This document shows positions 1-11,265 of a DNA stretch of 64,000 nt, piece after piece. Origin of the DNA: Neelides folsomi (taxonomy: Eukaryota; Arthropoda; Collembola; Neelipleona; Neelidae). The notes beneath the pieces were generated by a model that saw only the letters and a program-made list of their open reading frames with translations, was not told the origin of the DNA and did no database searches. The position numbers were made by a program, and so were the translations under genes. Each line of letters begins with the position of its first letter. Positions within the stretch are counted from its first letter, which is position 1. The stretch spans positions 248,001 through 312,000 of the forward strand of contig JAQGBZ010000033.1 in NCBI GenBank assembly GCA_034687125.1, in the 5' to 3' direction.

Positions 1-757
1 GCATGTAAATCCAACAGAAGCATTATGAATGGAGTATTGAGAAACGATATCAAGAATCTTTTTGTATTCTTCTGATTCGTTCTTTAAGGCTTTTTTTCTT
101 GCTTCCATGTTATAAAAGAGATCCTCAATTGTGATGATCGTACCGTCTCGTCCGGCCATCATCTTGGGTTCCCCAATCATTTGACCATTTCGGTACTCGG
201 CTTTCTGAGCGCATCTGTCGATACTCGTCTTCGTCGTGACGGTGAGATGAGCAACATGTGAGATTGAGGCAAGAGCTTCACCTCTGAAACCATACGTAGT
301 CATCTTAGAGAGATCATCAAAGGTCTTCAATTTGCTTGTGGTGAAACGCTCGCAGAGGATTGGCAAATCTTGGGATCGAATTCCACTACCATCATCTTGA
401 ATTTGAAGAAGTGACATTCCCCCACCATTTACAGTCACTTGGATGTTCTTTGCTCCGGCATCAAGACTAAACATTAAAAGAGAAATAAATGTAAAAATGA
501 CTATGGTTTATTAAAATAATATTGTATTTTTCAATGAATATAAATATACAACAAAAATATTTTATTATAATAGCAATGTAATTGTTAATTTTTTGATTAT
601 TTGTTATTCAATTTAACTTCTATTAAAAGATAATATTATGTCTTTACCTGTTCTCAATAAGTTCTTTTAAGGCATTAAATGGCCTTTGAACGACTTCACC
701 AGCAGCAATTCGATTGACAACCACCTCGTCAAGTTTTAAAATTGGTCTTGGCTCCAT
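1..757 (-). CDS. MLH1: DNA mismatch repair protein MLH1, N-terminal part (gene continues beyond the left edge)
   Basis: MLH1 is the MutL-alpha subunit that couples mismatch recognition to strand removal in the nucleus; its N-terminus is a GHKL-family ATPase. Two coding exons are visible, 648-757 and 1-466, joined in phase. The start [20 protein letters not shown] is typical of the family. All three GHKL signatures are present: the ELIENSLDAGA helix with the catalytic Glu and Mg-binding Asn, DDGSGI, and [13 protein letters not shown]. The C-terminal MutL dimerisation part lies outside the window. An acceptor-like TATAG sits about 23 bases upstream of the ATG, so a 5'UTR intron or trans-splice site is likely. 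MLH1 rather than PMS2 or MLH3 is chosen because of the start sequence and the SEEYKKILD stretch near the edge. Confidence 0.96.
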
Positions 758-1378
758 TGTACCTTTGTTCACGATGAACCTATAATTTAAAATTGTTCTA
801 TCAAAAAAGAAAATAATGCACCAGAAAGAGACTTGTGAATTTAACGAAAATACAATAATATAAATTTTATTTATTAATTCTTATAATAAATGTTTGGAAC
901 ACTTACAATCAGAAGATATAAATCTCTTTCAACTACTATGTATAATGTTAACTACGATATAAATAATATTAGGATTATTTTAATAAAAACATTAAACTTA
1001 ATGTTTACACGTGGGGATGTGGATTGTCTTGTTGACTTCCATTCCCATTCGCACTCACTCGCATACGCACACTGATACTGATTCAGAGGTTGGAATAGAA
1101 AGCAAAGAGAAAACCGGTCACTTCGCGCTTCATAGTCTCATAATAGTTCGATATTCAATTCCAGCCTGCATATCCGCACTTTAATGGTTAAACCCACAAT
1201 TAAGCATGCTGATGATTTGATGACTGATGAATTGACGATTGATGAAGCTCAGTTTAATATGCTTAGGTAAATATTCAATTTATCCAATTGTGATTACTTT
1301 ATATTAAATAAAATTACACATGCTAATAAAATTAAATGATAATAAATACTTTATTAAATTACTGTCAAATATAAAAAA
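758..1378. other. Spacer between DDX23 3' end and MLH1 5' end; MLH1 promoter region
   Basis: MLH1 and DDX23 are both on the minus strand, so this 0.6 kb must hold the MLH1 promoter and the DDX23 terminator. Bases about 1010-1240 are visibly less AT-rich than their surroundings, as expected for a promoter. A TTTATT (AATAAA on the minus strand) near 1350 could be the DDX23 poly(A) signal. A short plus-strand ORF at 1184-1270 is listed separately. Confidence 0.5.
1184..1270 (+). CDS. Candidate 28-codon small ORF or orphan first exon opposite the MLH1 promoter
   Basis: An ATG at 1184 opens 28 codons (MVKPTIKHADDLMTDELTID and a few more residues) ending in TAA at 1268-1270. The last codon plus stop also reads as a splice donor (AGG|GTAAAT pattern at 1265-1271), so this may be a first exon. 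Several AATAAA motifs follow within 80 bases on the same strand. Composition looks more protein-like than the surrounding AT-rich sequence, with many Asp, Glu, Thr and Leu. I do not recognise it, and no matching downstream exon is visible on this strand before the DDX23 exons. It may simply be MLH1 promoter sequence. Confidence 0.25.
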   Translation: MVKPTIKHADDLMTDELTIDEAQFNMLR

Positions 1379-4300
1379 TTAAGCAAATATTTTTTCTTCT
1401 CTTCTCTTCTTTGTTACAACAGTTCCGGGCTTATGCATTGCATCAGGATGGTTCGCAATTTCCGGTGGACATGTAGAGACAGGGCTCGTAAGAATTAATT
1501 GTTTAAGATCGTAGAATACAGGAGAATCGTCCTTAGTAAGGAAAGTGATTGCAACACCATTCTTTCCAGCACGACCAGTACGTCCGATACGATGAGTGTA
1601 ATCTAGAAATTGTAATGAATTCATGAATATAAATAAATTTTAATTTACAAATCGTTAAAAATTAATTAATATAAAAATATAAAATATGTACAAGTATGAC
1701 AAAAAGAACAGAAAAATAAAATAGTTCATCACCTTCAATAGACTTCGCCATGTCGTAATTGAGTACGAGCGACACATCTTTAATGTCAATACCACGACCA
1801 GCGACATCCGTCGCAACAAGAATATCCTTTTGTCCAGTTTTGAGACTTTGAAGAGCGTAGTCACGCTGTTCTTGTCCTTTTCCTCCGTGGAGAGTGCAGG
1901 CGCTATACTGAAAATACCAGAGAAAATAAATTAATCATTTAATACCAATTTATAAATCTTTTAACATGAGAAATAAAATGTTTTAATTACGCCAAGTTTC
2001 TCAAGTCCTTTAGCCAAGACGTCGGCTCCTTTCTTTTGATTGACGAAAATAATAATTGGTGGTTCAAGTCCACGTTCAAGAATCTCAAGCAATTTCTTCC
2101 TCTTTTCAGATTCGGAAACGAGGTAGAGGATTTGTTCGACTCTTTCAACTGGTCTTCCAATAGATCCGATGTATACCACAGCTGGTCTTCTTAAATAATT
2201 CCTTGCGAGCCGTTCAACTGAACTAGGCATAGTGGCAGTGAACATAACAGTCTGAAATACAGTTAGTTTTAAAAGTTTTAAAGCAATTTCAATATGTGAT
2301 AAATGCGGGAGGATAAATAATTAATTTTATTTAATTTAAAAAATAAAATAAACACGTACTTGTCTGTACTTATGTTTCGTGTAATAGTTTCTCATGAGGA
2401 CATTTTCATCTTCGGCTTCCTCAGTGTCTGGTTTTTGATTGGACACGGGCATGTACTCCAAAATCTTTTGTACATCTCCCTCAAAATTAAGCTCAATCAT
2501 CCGATCGGCTTCGTCCATTACGATATAAGTGCATTGATTGAGAACCAAATATCGGTTCTCCAATACGTCAATCAAACGACCAGGAGTCGCAATTACGATC
2601 TAAAATATTATCAAAATATAAATAATCAAGATTCCCTTAAAAATTAATATAAAAACCATTTAATAAGTTTGGAAATTATTTTAAATGTTGGCTTCATACC
2701 TCACAGCCCATTCTCAATCGGAATCCTTGTTCCTCCCTTGAGAGACCTCCAATAACAGCAACAGTTCGAATTCCAAGAGGAAGACCAAAAATGTTGGTTT
2801 CCTCTTCAATCTGTTGAGCCAATTCACGAGTTGGGGCAAGAATAATGGCATATGGCCCTTGATCTTGATCGGCGGCTCCTGCAGTTTCGACCTTAGGAAG
2901 TGACCCAATCCATACAAGAAGTGGAATTAAGAATGCAAGAGTTTTTCCTGAGCCAGTTTCGGCAACTCCGATAATATCCCGGTTCTAAAAAAACAAAATG
3001 TCACATTTATTATTTATGGCTAACTAAGCTTAAGAAATAATAATATGGTAATAATTATAAGAAAGTTTTACCATTAAGCCTATAGGGATGGCTTGTCGCT
3101 GAATTGGAGTCGGCTCCTTGTAACCGACTTTGTCAATAAGGGCCAAAATATTTTCTTGAATTGCAGATTCTCTCCAAGTTCTTATAGGATTCGGAATCCT
3201 TCCACCTTTAATCGTAATGTTATAATCTTCTCGAAAAATACGCCAATCCCGCTCGCTCATTTCATCTTGCTGTTTCTCAACCCAATGACGATCATCCCAC
3301 TTTTGTTTCTCTTCCTTCTTTTTCTCCTTCTTCAATCGTGTTCTAAAAAGCAATCGTGGATATTTAAAAATAATGCTCACATTGTAAATAACAAATACTC
3401 AATTTAAGTATCGATTAAATCAATCAATCAACATACTTTTCTTGACATTTTTCAGCATCAGTTCGTCGTTTCTCCAAAAGTTCTCCATAAAATTTGGATT
3501 GATCTTTCTTCTGTGCTTTGATGTCAATTCCTGCTACATGTCCACGACCATAGAATTGAACTTGATGTCGTTCTTTATAAAGAGGATTGTAATCAACTGA
3601 AGTGTCTTCTGTGGCGTCCCAATCAAAAACGAATTTTCGTTCATTGAGCCTTCTCATCCTTCGTTTTCTTTTCGGAATTCCAAGATATCTATCTTTAATA
3701 GCATCCAATTCCTTCCCTTTATCTTTCTCGTCAAGCTCAGCTGGAAGTTCCTAAAAGTTTAAATTCAAAAATGCTCATCATTTACACCAATTAAGTAATT
3801 GTGCTATCGTATAAATAAATATTTTCAATTAATTAAATAATTTTTGAGTCAGTAATACTTTTACCGGTTCTTCCTTTCCAGCCTCCTTATTTCGCTCACG
3901 TTCTCTTTCTTGTTCTCTTTCACGACGTCTTTGCTCTCTTTCTCTTTCACGATCGGATCTCCGAGAATCCTCTGCTTCTCTCTGAAACGCGATTCGGTCT
4001 TTTCGTTCTTGCTCAACTTTCTTCCTTATATTCTCTACTTCTTCTTGTCTCTTTCTAAGAGCTTCAGCAACTCGTTCTTCTTTAGTTAAAAATTTAGGCT
4101 AAAAGAAAATTAAACACAATATTATTTGATCCGATAAATATTTAGCGTCAATACATAATGCATGTTGTATAATGTAATGTTATAAAAATATAGTAAATTG
4201 GTAAAATTTAAAATGGACATACTTTGCTTTTAGCCTCTTCTTCTGCTTTTTTCTTGGCCAATAGTTCATCTAAAGATAATGGTTCTCGTTTAGGAGGTTT

Positions 4301-4648
4301 CACATCATGTGGCCTTTTAAATTCCCCATTCTCTTCATCATTGAGCGTAATTACTTCATATTTAGTTTGCCTTTTAATAACACTAGAACGCTTATTGGAA
4401 TTTGAGCTCGAACTTGAGCTTTTTGAGTTCTCATGCTTGTCCTTGTCCCGTTCATTTTTTACGCTCTTCTTGCTATCTTGACCCTTTTTGTCTCTTTCAG
4501 ATCGGTCTCTGACATCTCTGTCTTTCACTTTCAACTTGGGAGATTTTGACTTTGATCGAGATCTTCGGGTGATCTTTTCTCCTTTAATTTTCTCTTTCAA
4601 CTTGTCCTTGCTTTCGCTTATGTTCGTATCTGAAGCTTTACGCTTCAT
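1379..4648 (-). CDS. DDX23: DEAD-box RNA helicase DDX23 (PRP28, U5 snRNP 100 kDa)
   Basis: PRP28/DDX23 displaces U1 snRNA from the 5' splice site so that U6 can pair during spliceosome activation. Nine exons join in phase: 4223-4648, 3865-4098, 3437-3750, 3072-3342, 2700-2984, 2360-2599, 1991-2251, 1733-1907 and 1379-1602, giving 809 residues, close to the human 820. Order: a basic Ser/Arg/Lys-rich N-terminus (exons 1-3), then the Q motif ([16 protein letters not shown]), motif [14 protein letters not shown], motif II DEAD, motif III as MFTATMP, and [10 protein letters not shown]. The C-terminus [18 protein letters not shown] is almost that of the vertebrate protein. The family-specific linker and C-terminus exclude other DEAD-box helicases. 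The RS-like tail fits phosphorylation by SRPK, which is known for human DDX23. Confidence 0.97.
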
Positions 4649-5304
4649 CTTTAACGAGTTAATTGAAGTAAATGTACTTATTTAACCAATTATAAACCTG
4701 GTCATTTATATCTACTGTACTCCCACAATTGTTAAAGAAAATATAAAACAGTTTAAAATCGATTGATCTAATAAATAAATATGGGCGAATGTATGCCTTA
4801 TATCAGAAATCAGAACCACATTGGCTTTATAAATCTTCGCTTAATTGTAGTTAAACTAATTTTAGGATAAAATAATAATCCAAAATGCTGATCGGAAACA
4901 AGCAAGCCGATCCGAAGACACGAAAGAAGGTTACATATGCCGCTTCTCTTTCTATATATCGCTAAATTACCGCGAAGAGTCTGGCCTATCTTTCACACGA
5001 ACGAATTATTCACAAACAATTCACATTCAGGAATTATATTTTGCTTCTGTGCGATCGGATCGGGTAGGCGATCTGTGATCCGGTGAATCCGATAGCTTAT
5101 TATATTTCAATTAGATAATTAAAGATAAAATTGTTTAAATATTTCATTTAAAACCTTACATATTGATAGTTACATTTATAGTTTAATGTGCTTGCAATCG
5201 TATATCGAAACATGTAAATTGGCATATATAGCAATATACTAAAAGGTAAACAAGAGAAGTTTTGTTAGATTATGGAGCTTTACTTGTAAATTAAATTAAG
5301 TAAG
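4649..5304. promoter_or_regulatory. Divergent promoter region between DDX23 and RCE1
   Basis: The start codons of DDX23 (minus) and RCE1 (plus) face away from each other across 656 bases, so both promoters must be here. A stretch at about 4890-5090 is richer in G and C than its flanks and holds repeated GATCGG/CGATC-type words (for example near 5055-5090). I see no convincing TATA box at a typical distance. Confidence 0.45.
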
Positions 5305-6645
5305 ATGGAAGAGACCGGAGAAGCACCAACTTCTAGTGTTGTCATTTCTTACTTCGCCTGTCTACTTTTATCTGTAATTTACGTCGGAAGCTTGTATGTA
5401 TGGAAAACTACAGAACCTGCGTATGGCTTGTATATATATATATACTATCTTACAATTAGAAAGACAATAAATTAATATTTTTGTAAATATGTATACCAAA
5501 ATATTTAACAAATGTATTAATGTATAGGAGCCATCCTTCCACGATCAAAAGAAGATTCATAAGCGTCTTTTTTGTCTGCCTTATAACGCCTAATTTGTTG
5601 AAGATTTTCATAAATAAAAATCTCATAAAGGTTATTTAACATAATAACACAAACCGAAATCTTCATTTTCTAAATAAATGATCAATAACTATTTACACCC
5701 AAATACTCTATAATTCACATCATGTTCTATATCATTCTAATTTAAATTATAGGATCATTCATTATGGAGAATCCTTGGCATGAGATTCGATGGTATAATT
5801 AACGGCGCAATCCTTCCACTGATCTTGACAAATATCTTATTTCTTGGGCCACTTGTCATGCAAGCATATACTGGCTTACTCCGAATCTATCTAGGTAAAT
5901 AATTTGTATCTTCTTTCATTTTTTTGAATCCTTTTAAATATTAAAAATGGTTTTATATTTATTTAGATCCGAAATATTGGTTGGGTGTTATGAAGGATTT
6001 GAATTGGTATCGAATTTATATTGTGGCTCCTGTATCTGAGGAATTCGTCTTTAGAGCTTCAATTCTCTCTCTAATTATTCATTCTACCGAACCTATCAAG
6101 GCTGTCTTCATTTGTCCACTTTTCTTTGGAGCTGCTCATTTTCATCATATAAGAGAGCAAATGCAAAAAGGAGTATCAATCAAGATTGCTCTCTCTATAA
6201 CAGGTTTTAATATATTCAATGAAATCTAATCTTTAAAATATTGTAAAAAGTTTTAAATATTTTAATTGAAACGAGTTCATGTTTGGATTTTAAGGCTTAC
6301 AATTTGTATATACTTCGCTTTTTGGATCTTATTCAGCATATATCTTCCTTCGAACCGGTGAGTTCAGTAAATTTTCTTGTTTAATATCTTGAAAACCAAA
6401 TCACAATGTTAACTAAAATTTTACATTTTTGGATAGGCCATCTAATTGGACCAATTCTGGCTCATTTATTCTGCAACCATATGGGGTTTCCCGATATACC
6501 CACCCTATTAGAAATGGAAAAGGCGAAGAAAACAATTTCAATTATTTTCTTCATCTTTGGATTCCTCCTTTGGGCATATCTTCTGGTTCCAATGACAGAC
6601 CCATCTTTCTATCACAACGATTTGCCTTGGAGTTCACGAATTTAA
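5305..6645 (+). CDS. RCE1: CAAX prenyl protease 2 (RCE1), ER membrane endopeptidase
   Basis: RCE1 cuts the last three residues (-AAX) from prenylated CAAX proteins such as Ras, in the ER membrane. Six exons (5305-5420, 5528-5630, 5753-5894, 5967-6203, 6295-6357, 6437-6645) give 289 residues with several hydrophobic membrane helices. The ABI/CAAX protease motifs are intact: EExxxR as EEFVFR (about residues 145-150), FxxxH as FFGAAH (His near 178), and a later HLFCNHMG histidine/asparagine motif near residue 240. These are the residues known to form the active site of the family. It is slightly shorter than human RCE1 (329), mainly at the N-terminus. Confidence 0.96.
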
Positions 6646-7645
6646 AACATTACTTCAGAGTTGCTTCATTGTCAGCTTACCTTTAATGTTTATTGTGTTG
6701 AATGATTAACATTACTTATATTATGTAAAATGTTCGACTTTATATTAAATATAAAAACATGTAAACAAACATGTGCTTTTTGTTAAACATTGTAAGGCAT
6801 GCTATAGGTATTTATTTTTTGTATGCTTTTTAAATAATATAATAATAACGTTGTGTTAAGTTAAATCGAATATGTATTTATTTTTGTTAATTTTACAAGT
6901 TTTCTACTTATACTCGATTCCGTTTGAGAAGATTATTGAGAATTGAATCATGTTACTTGACCGGGCAATCGACTGTCATGTCACCCGGAAATAATTTCTA
7001 CAGGAAATAATATCGGTTTATTTGAATTTCTAATGACTTGTCAAGTAACATGATTCAATTCTCAATAATCTTCTCAAATGGAATAGAGTATAATCTATAA
7101 CAATCCGAAAGGTTTTTATTAATTAAACATCCAATGTCAGTGTGTCGTATTAATTCAAATATTCGTTCTAATTTCATGTACACTTTCATAACCGTTAATG
7201 ACATACTAAATAAAGTTAAAGTTAAAGTTATATTGCCAATATACTGAAAATTGTATTATACCCAAAAGCAATAATTTGTAGATGAAATGAAGATTAAGAG
7301 TTATAAAGTAAAATTTATATCTCAGAAAAGAAACATGTTGATAAGCTCAAAGCTTCAACTTGTTTAATGTAGTAAGTTATAGCGCAAACTAATGAAACTT
7401 TTAGGCATTAATTATTAACTAATTTTATCCTTATAGTACATATTATTAACCCTGACAAGTGTACTAGTCAAATAAAACGAGCTAAACTTGAAAATTAAAT
7501 ACATTTTTAATAAACAAAACAATTTTTGGAGTAAGTTTTTAATATCTTTAATTATTTTCCATCAATCCTTGAAACGAACGATTATAATATGTATATCAAC
7601 ATAATCATCTATCCTAATAAATTAATAATATGGGTAATGGGAATA
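6646..7645. other. 1 kb spacer: RCE1 3' flank, foldback element, KCTD3-like 3' flank
   Basis: RCE1 and the KCTD3-like gene converge here. The stretch is AT-rich with several AATAAA-like words on both strands. Its main structure is a 184-base foldback at 6909-7092, listed separately. A short run of GTTAAA repeats lies at about 7203-7226. I see no coding sequence. Confidence 0.5.
6909..7092. repeat. Foldback/MITE-like inverted repeat (52-base arms)
   Basis: Bases 6909-6960 are the reverse complement of 7041-7092, with two mismatches visible in 52 positions. The arms are separated by an 80-base centre that is less AT-rich and contains a CCGGG/CCCGG pair. Both ends carry TA, which would fit a TA target-site duplication as made by Tc1/mariner-type elements, but the TA could be chance. 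No coding capacity. Alternatives are a non-autonomous DNA transposon or a structured RCE1 3'UTR. Confidence 0.7.
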
Positions 7646-10600
7646 TCATTTTTTTAAGTTAGCACCAGAATGAGGAGGCATTGGCTCCGTCGTAGTATCG
7701 CTTTGGTCATTTGATTGAGAAAGAAATGCTATATTTGAAGCTTTCACTCTTGAACCAGGTGATGTGAATGAAGGACAAGGTGAAGGGCAAGGAGTTGAAG
7801 CGTAAGAACTGCTGAGATCACATTGGTCAAGCAGATGAAGCAACTCTTCAGGCGTTGGACCACCACCTCTTTGGGTCGCTAATAAAACAATTTTAATAAT
7901 TAATGCCAATTGACACAATATCGAATATTACTATTTAGGTAATGATTTATAAGATAAGTTAAAAATAAATTAAGTTTAATGTTCTAACCTGGTTCTCCTT
8001 TCATTGCAAAATCAAGAGCTGTCGTTAAATCCCACATTTGAATGGCTCCACTTGAATGTCCAGAGAAAACAAATCGCCTAGGTCTTGATCCGATCCTTGA
8101 AGACCCTTCACACTCATGAATACAAAATGAAGTAATGTTTGTTCCATCGACCGACTTGATCGTGCAAATGCGTTTCCCATTTGAAGCTAGCCTCACATAA
8201 AGTTGGTCTGTTTCTGGAACTACTTTTTGGATGAATACTTGTTCGTCGTCTTGTTCTCCATATGGGCCTATGAGAAGATCTTGTTATTGAAAATTTAACA
8301 AGAAATTAAACTATTTTATTTCGATTTCTTACAGTTTTCTAGGATTAAAGTAATTGAACAGAAATTCATGAAATGAATAAATATGGAAATTTTTAATACC
8401 CAAGTCATTTCCAGCACCGTAAGAGCTGTTAGGATCAAATCTGTCATCTTCAAGGGCGACAATTTTGAAAGATGAAAGAGGTGTTGAACCAGGATGTGTT
8501 GAGATCATGCCTCTGAATCTGGTCATCGTCCAACTTCTTACATGATTATACTCACTGCATACTGACACTAAATACTTTTCGCTCAATTTCACCTACAAGA
8601 ATATCGGGAGTTATTTAAAATACAAACTCATATAATGGATCCATTAGTGAAACTCATTTTAAAATCAATATACCTTTGTTACAGGACTTCTATGAACCGT
8701 AAATGTTTGAAAGAGTTGAGGTCCATGGCCGACTGTTTCCGGGTGCTAAAATAAAATAAAGTCATTGATCTCTGAAACATGTTTTTATTAATATAAGCAA
8801 ACAGTTTTTGGGTTAAATGATTGATCAAGATGAGTTTACCTGTACTATGACCCGAACCATGCCAGACTGTGTTCCATAGGCAATTTCAATCCAATTCCCA
8901 ACTAGACCTAAAATTAAACTGAGTTAGCGAAATTGAATCAAACTCAAGTATCAATGTCTGGAATATAATAAATAGTCTTACTTGTTTTAGGAGTTAAGTA
9001 TACAGAAATTGCAGTTATAGGGTCACTCGATGGATCTCTATACAGCTCCGTTACTAACAAATCGTTATCTTTCATCCGCAAAGGAAATTTTTGCATATCT
9101 GTGAATGGTTAAAATAATATTGTAATATATCCTAAACTCTTATAAATCTACTGATTTAATACAATCAAATACCAATATATGAAATGGCTCCATTATTGCA
9201 TCCAAGAAGTAGAAACGATCCGGCTGTGTCAATTGAAAGTATTGGAACAATATCTTGAACGAGTACATGTTGGGTCATCGAATGCCAAACTCCAATTTTC
9301 CCATTCGTTGAAAGTGCAACTAACTGATTTCCGATGAAAAAGAGAAAATCCACTGATATTGTGATCGAAAAACGACCTAAAATGATTAGAAGATATTATG
9401 TATTATATATTAAACAAAACATTATATTTAACTACCAATTATTTTCAAAGCATTGTTTACCAATATCAGTTCTGACACCTTCTTCGGTTACATTCCACAT
9501 AAAAACGACAGCCCCAGATGAAATGGCAACCATTATTTTGGCCGATGTTTGCTCAGAACTCGTTGATGCAGCATTACCAGTGCTGTTTGATCCTGATTTT
9601 GCATTTATAGCAAGACGATCAATCATATTTTCAACTCTTGGACTTGTAAATACCAATTGCCATCCAAATGAGTCCTTTAATCTTTACAAAATAAATATTT
9701 TATATAAACCTATTGTCACAAAATTAGTTCAATAAGAATTACAATCTCGATAATTACCTATAAAGGACAGCATAATGTGAATAAGCAACAGCAATCCAAT
9801 TCTGATGAGCTTTAACGATTCGAACTCTCAAGGGATCAACCCAATTGAGCTGCGAAAGAACGGAAAGTTCACTTCGAAAATATTTGTTGAGGTCAGCTGA
9901 AGAATTTCTTGAATGACGAGCATCAAATGACGGATTTCTTGAATGCCTTGAGAAAAAATAATATTTTTATCAAAAATTACTCTAACTATTACTATAACTA
10001 AATAAAACTTCAAAAAAAGTCTATATTTATATAAGCAAAACGACGCCAAAATCATAATATCTATTATAGTAAAATGAATTCGTGAAGATTTATTTTTAAA
10101 ATGTTTATTTATACTGAACGGAGCGAAGATCTGCAGATGAACCCCTTGAATGATTATTTCTTGAACTACTCCATCCAGTGTAGCTGTTTCCATTAGGTGG
10201 ACCAGTTGGAATTGTCGATCCATTAGAATTACTCTTATGGTGGCCGTTTCTTGATCCGTTTCCACTGGAAGGACTTCCATGTGTTTCAGGAACTCGAATT
10301 ATTGATCCCGGACCTCCACTTCTGTAAACATTAAATACATTCTAATAAATCTTATATGTTAATAAATTGGCTAAAATTTGATTAATTGCAATAACGTAGA
10401 GGTATAAAAATAATGTACTAATTTAGAATTATTATTATTATTTGCAGAATAATTTTCCTTACCTAACAGGTAAATTTTGTAGCTCGCTCATTCTTGGACT
10501 CGGAGTTGGAGATTCATCTACAGATTTTGGTGGTGGAACCGAAGAAGCGGAAGCAGTGGAATTCGGAGATGTTGAATTAGCATTAAGACTACTAGTAGTT

Positions 10601-11265
10601 ACATTTGTTGCTGTATTTGTTGATCCAGTTGAGCTACTCTTTGGTCCGATTTGGTCGGTGTGAAGAGGAATAGCTAAAAATTAAAGAAATATAAAGATAA
10701 ATATCAAATCAATAGATTCGAAAATTATAAATCGAATTTCCAATTGTCATTATTACGAGCAGGTGATAAATATCCATGAAATAGAACATCTCCGCAAGCA
10801 GAAAAATCGAGATCTTCACAGAGGGCAAGTCTTTTGACTAGTGGAGTTATCCCATAGAATTCAGCTTCATTTCTCAAAGTTCGCATATCAAAAGATTTGA
10901 GGTCGACATCACGATTCCTCAAGTAATTGAGAATAATTGCAAAGAGGGTCGGATCTCGATCAATAAAAAATGCTCCAGAGTCGTCTTTCAAAGAAGAGAT
11001 TCGACCACTGAGCAATGCCGTAAAGAATGAATCTGGAACCCATGTCAAAGTTTGCCATGAAGTACTGAATCTGAAAGTAATGAATAAATATCGTGATTCA
11101 ATTTATTATAAGCACGTATCTTAATGACATGACTTGAATAGCTTTAAACTTTTATGATAAATATTTAAAAGCAAACTACTATTACCTTGTCCCTCCGACG
11201 TTCAAATGAACAATATCGCTTCCGTACATTTTGAAGCCTAGGTCGCTATTATTTAAAATATTCAT
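7646..11265 (-). CDS. KCTD3: BTB/POZ and WD40 protein of the KCTD3/SHKBP1 family
   Basis: KCTD3 and SHKBP1 are paralogous vertebrate proteins with an N-terminal BTB (T1-type) domain and a WD40 beta-propeller; KCTD3 modulates HCN3 channels and SHKBP1 binds the CIN85 adaptor. Thirteen exons (11186-11265, 10757-11070, 10463-10673, 10115-10321, 9758-9946, 9471-9681, 9173-9376, 8982-9098, 8840-8907, 8674-8745, 8400-8592, 7989-8267, 7646-7876) give 791 residues. The BTB starts with [10 protein letters not shown] near residue 19 and runs to about 115. Exons 3-4 are Ser/Pro/Asn-rich and probably disordered. The propeller follows, with family-typical runs such as FLLLGCNNG and TRFRGMIST. The tail has the [18 protein letters not shown] element seen in KCTD3. 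As one gene precedes the vertebrate duplication, either symbol would do. Confidence 0.93.

Noticed and set aside
9334-9735. 133-codon plus-strand ORF
   Set aside because: It is the antisense shadow of KCTD3-like exons and crosses their splice sites; no domain of its own.
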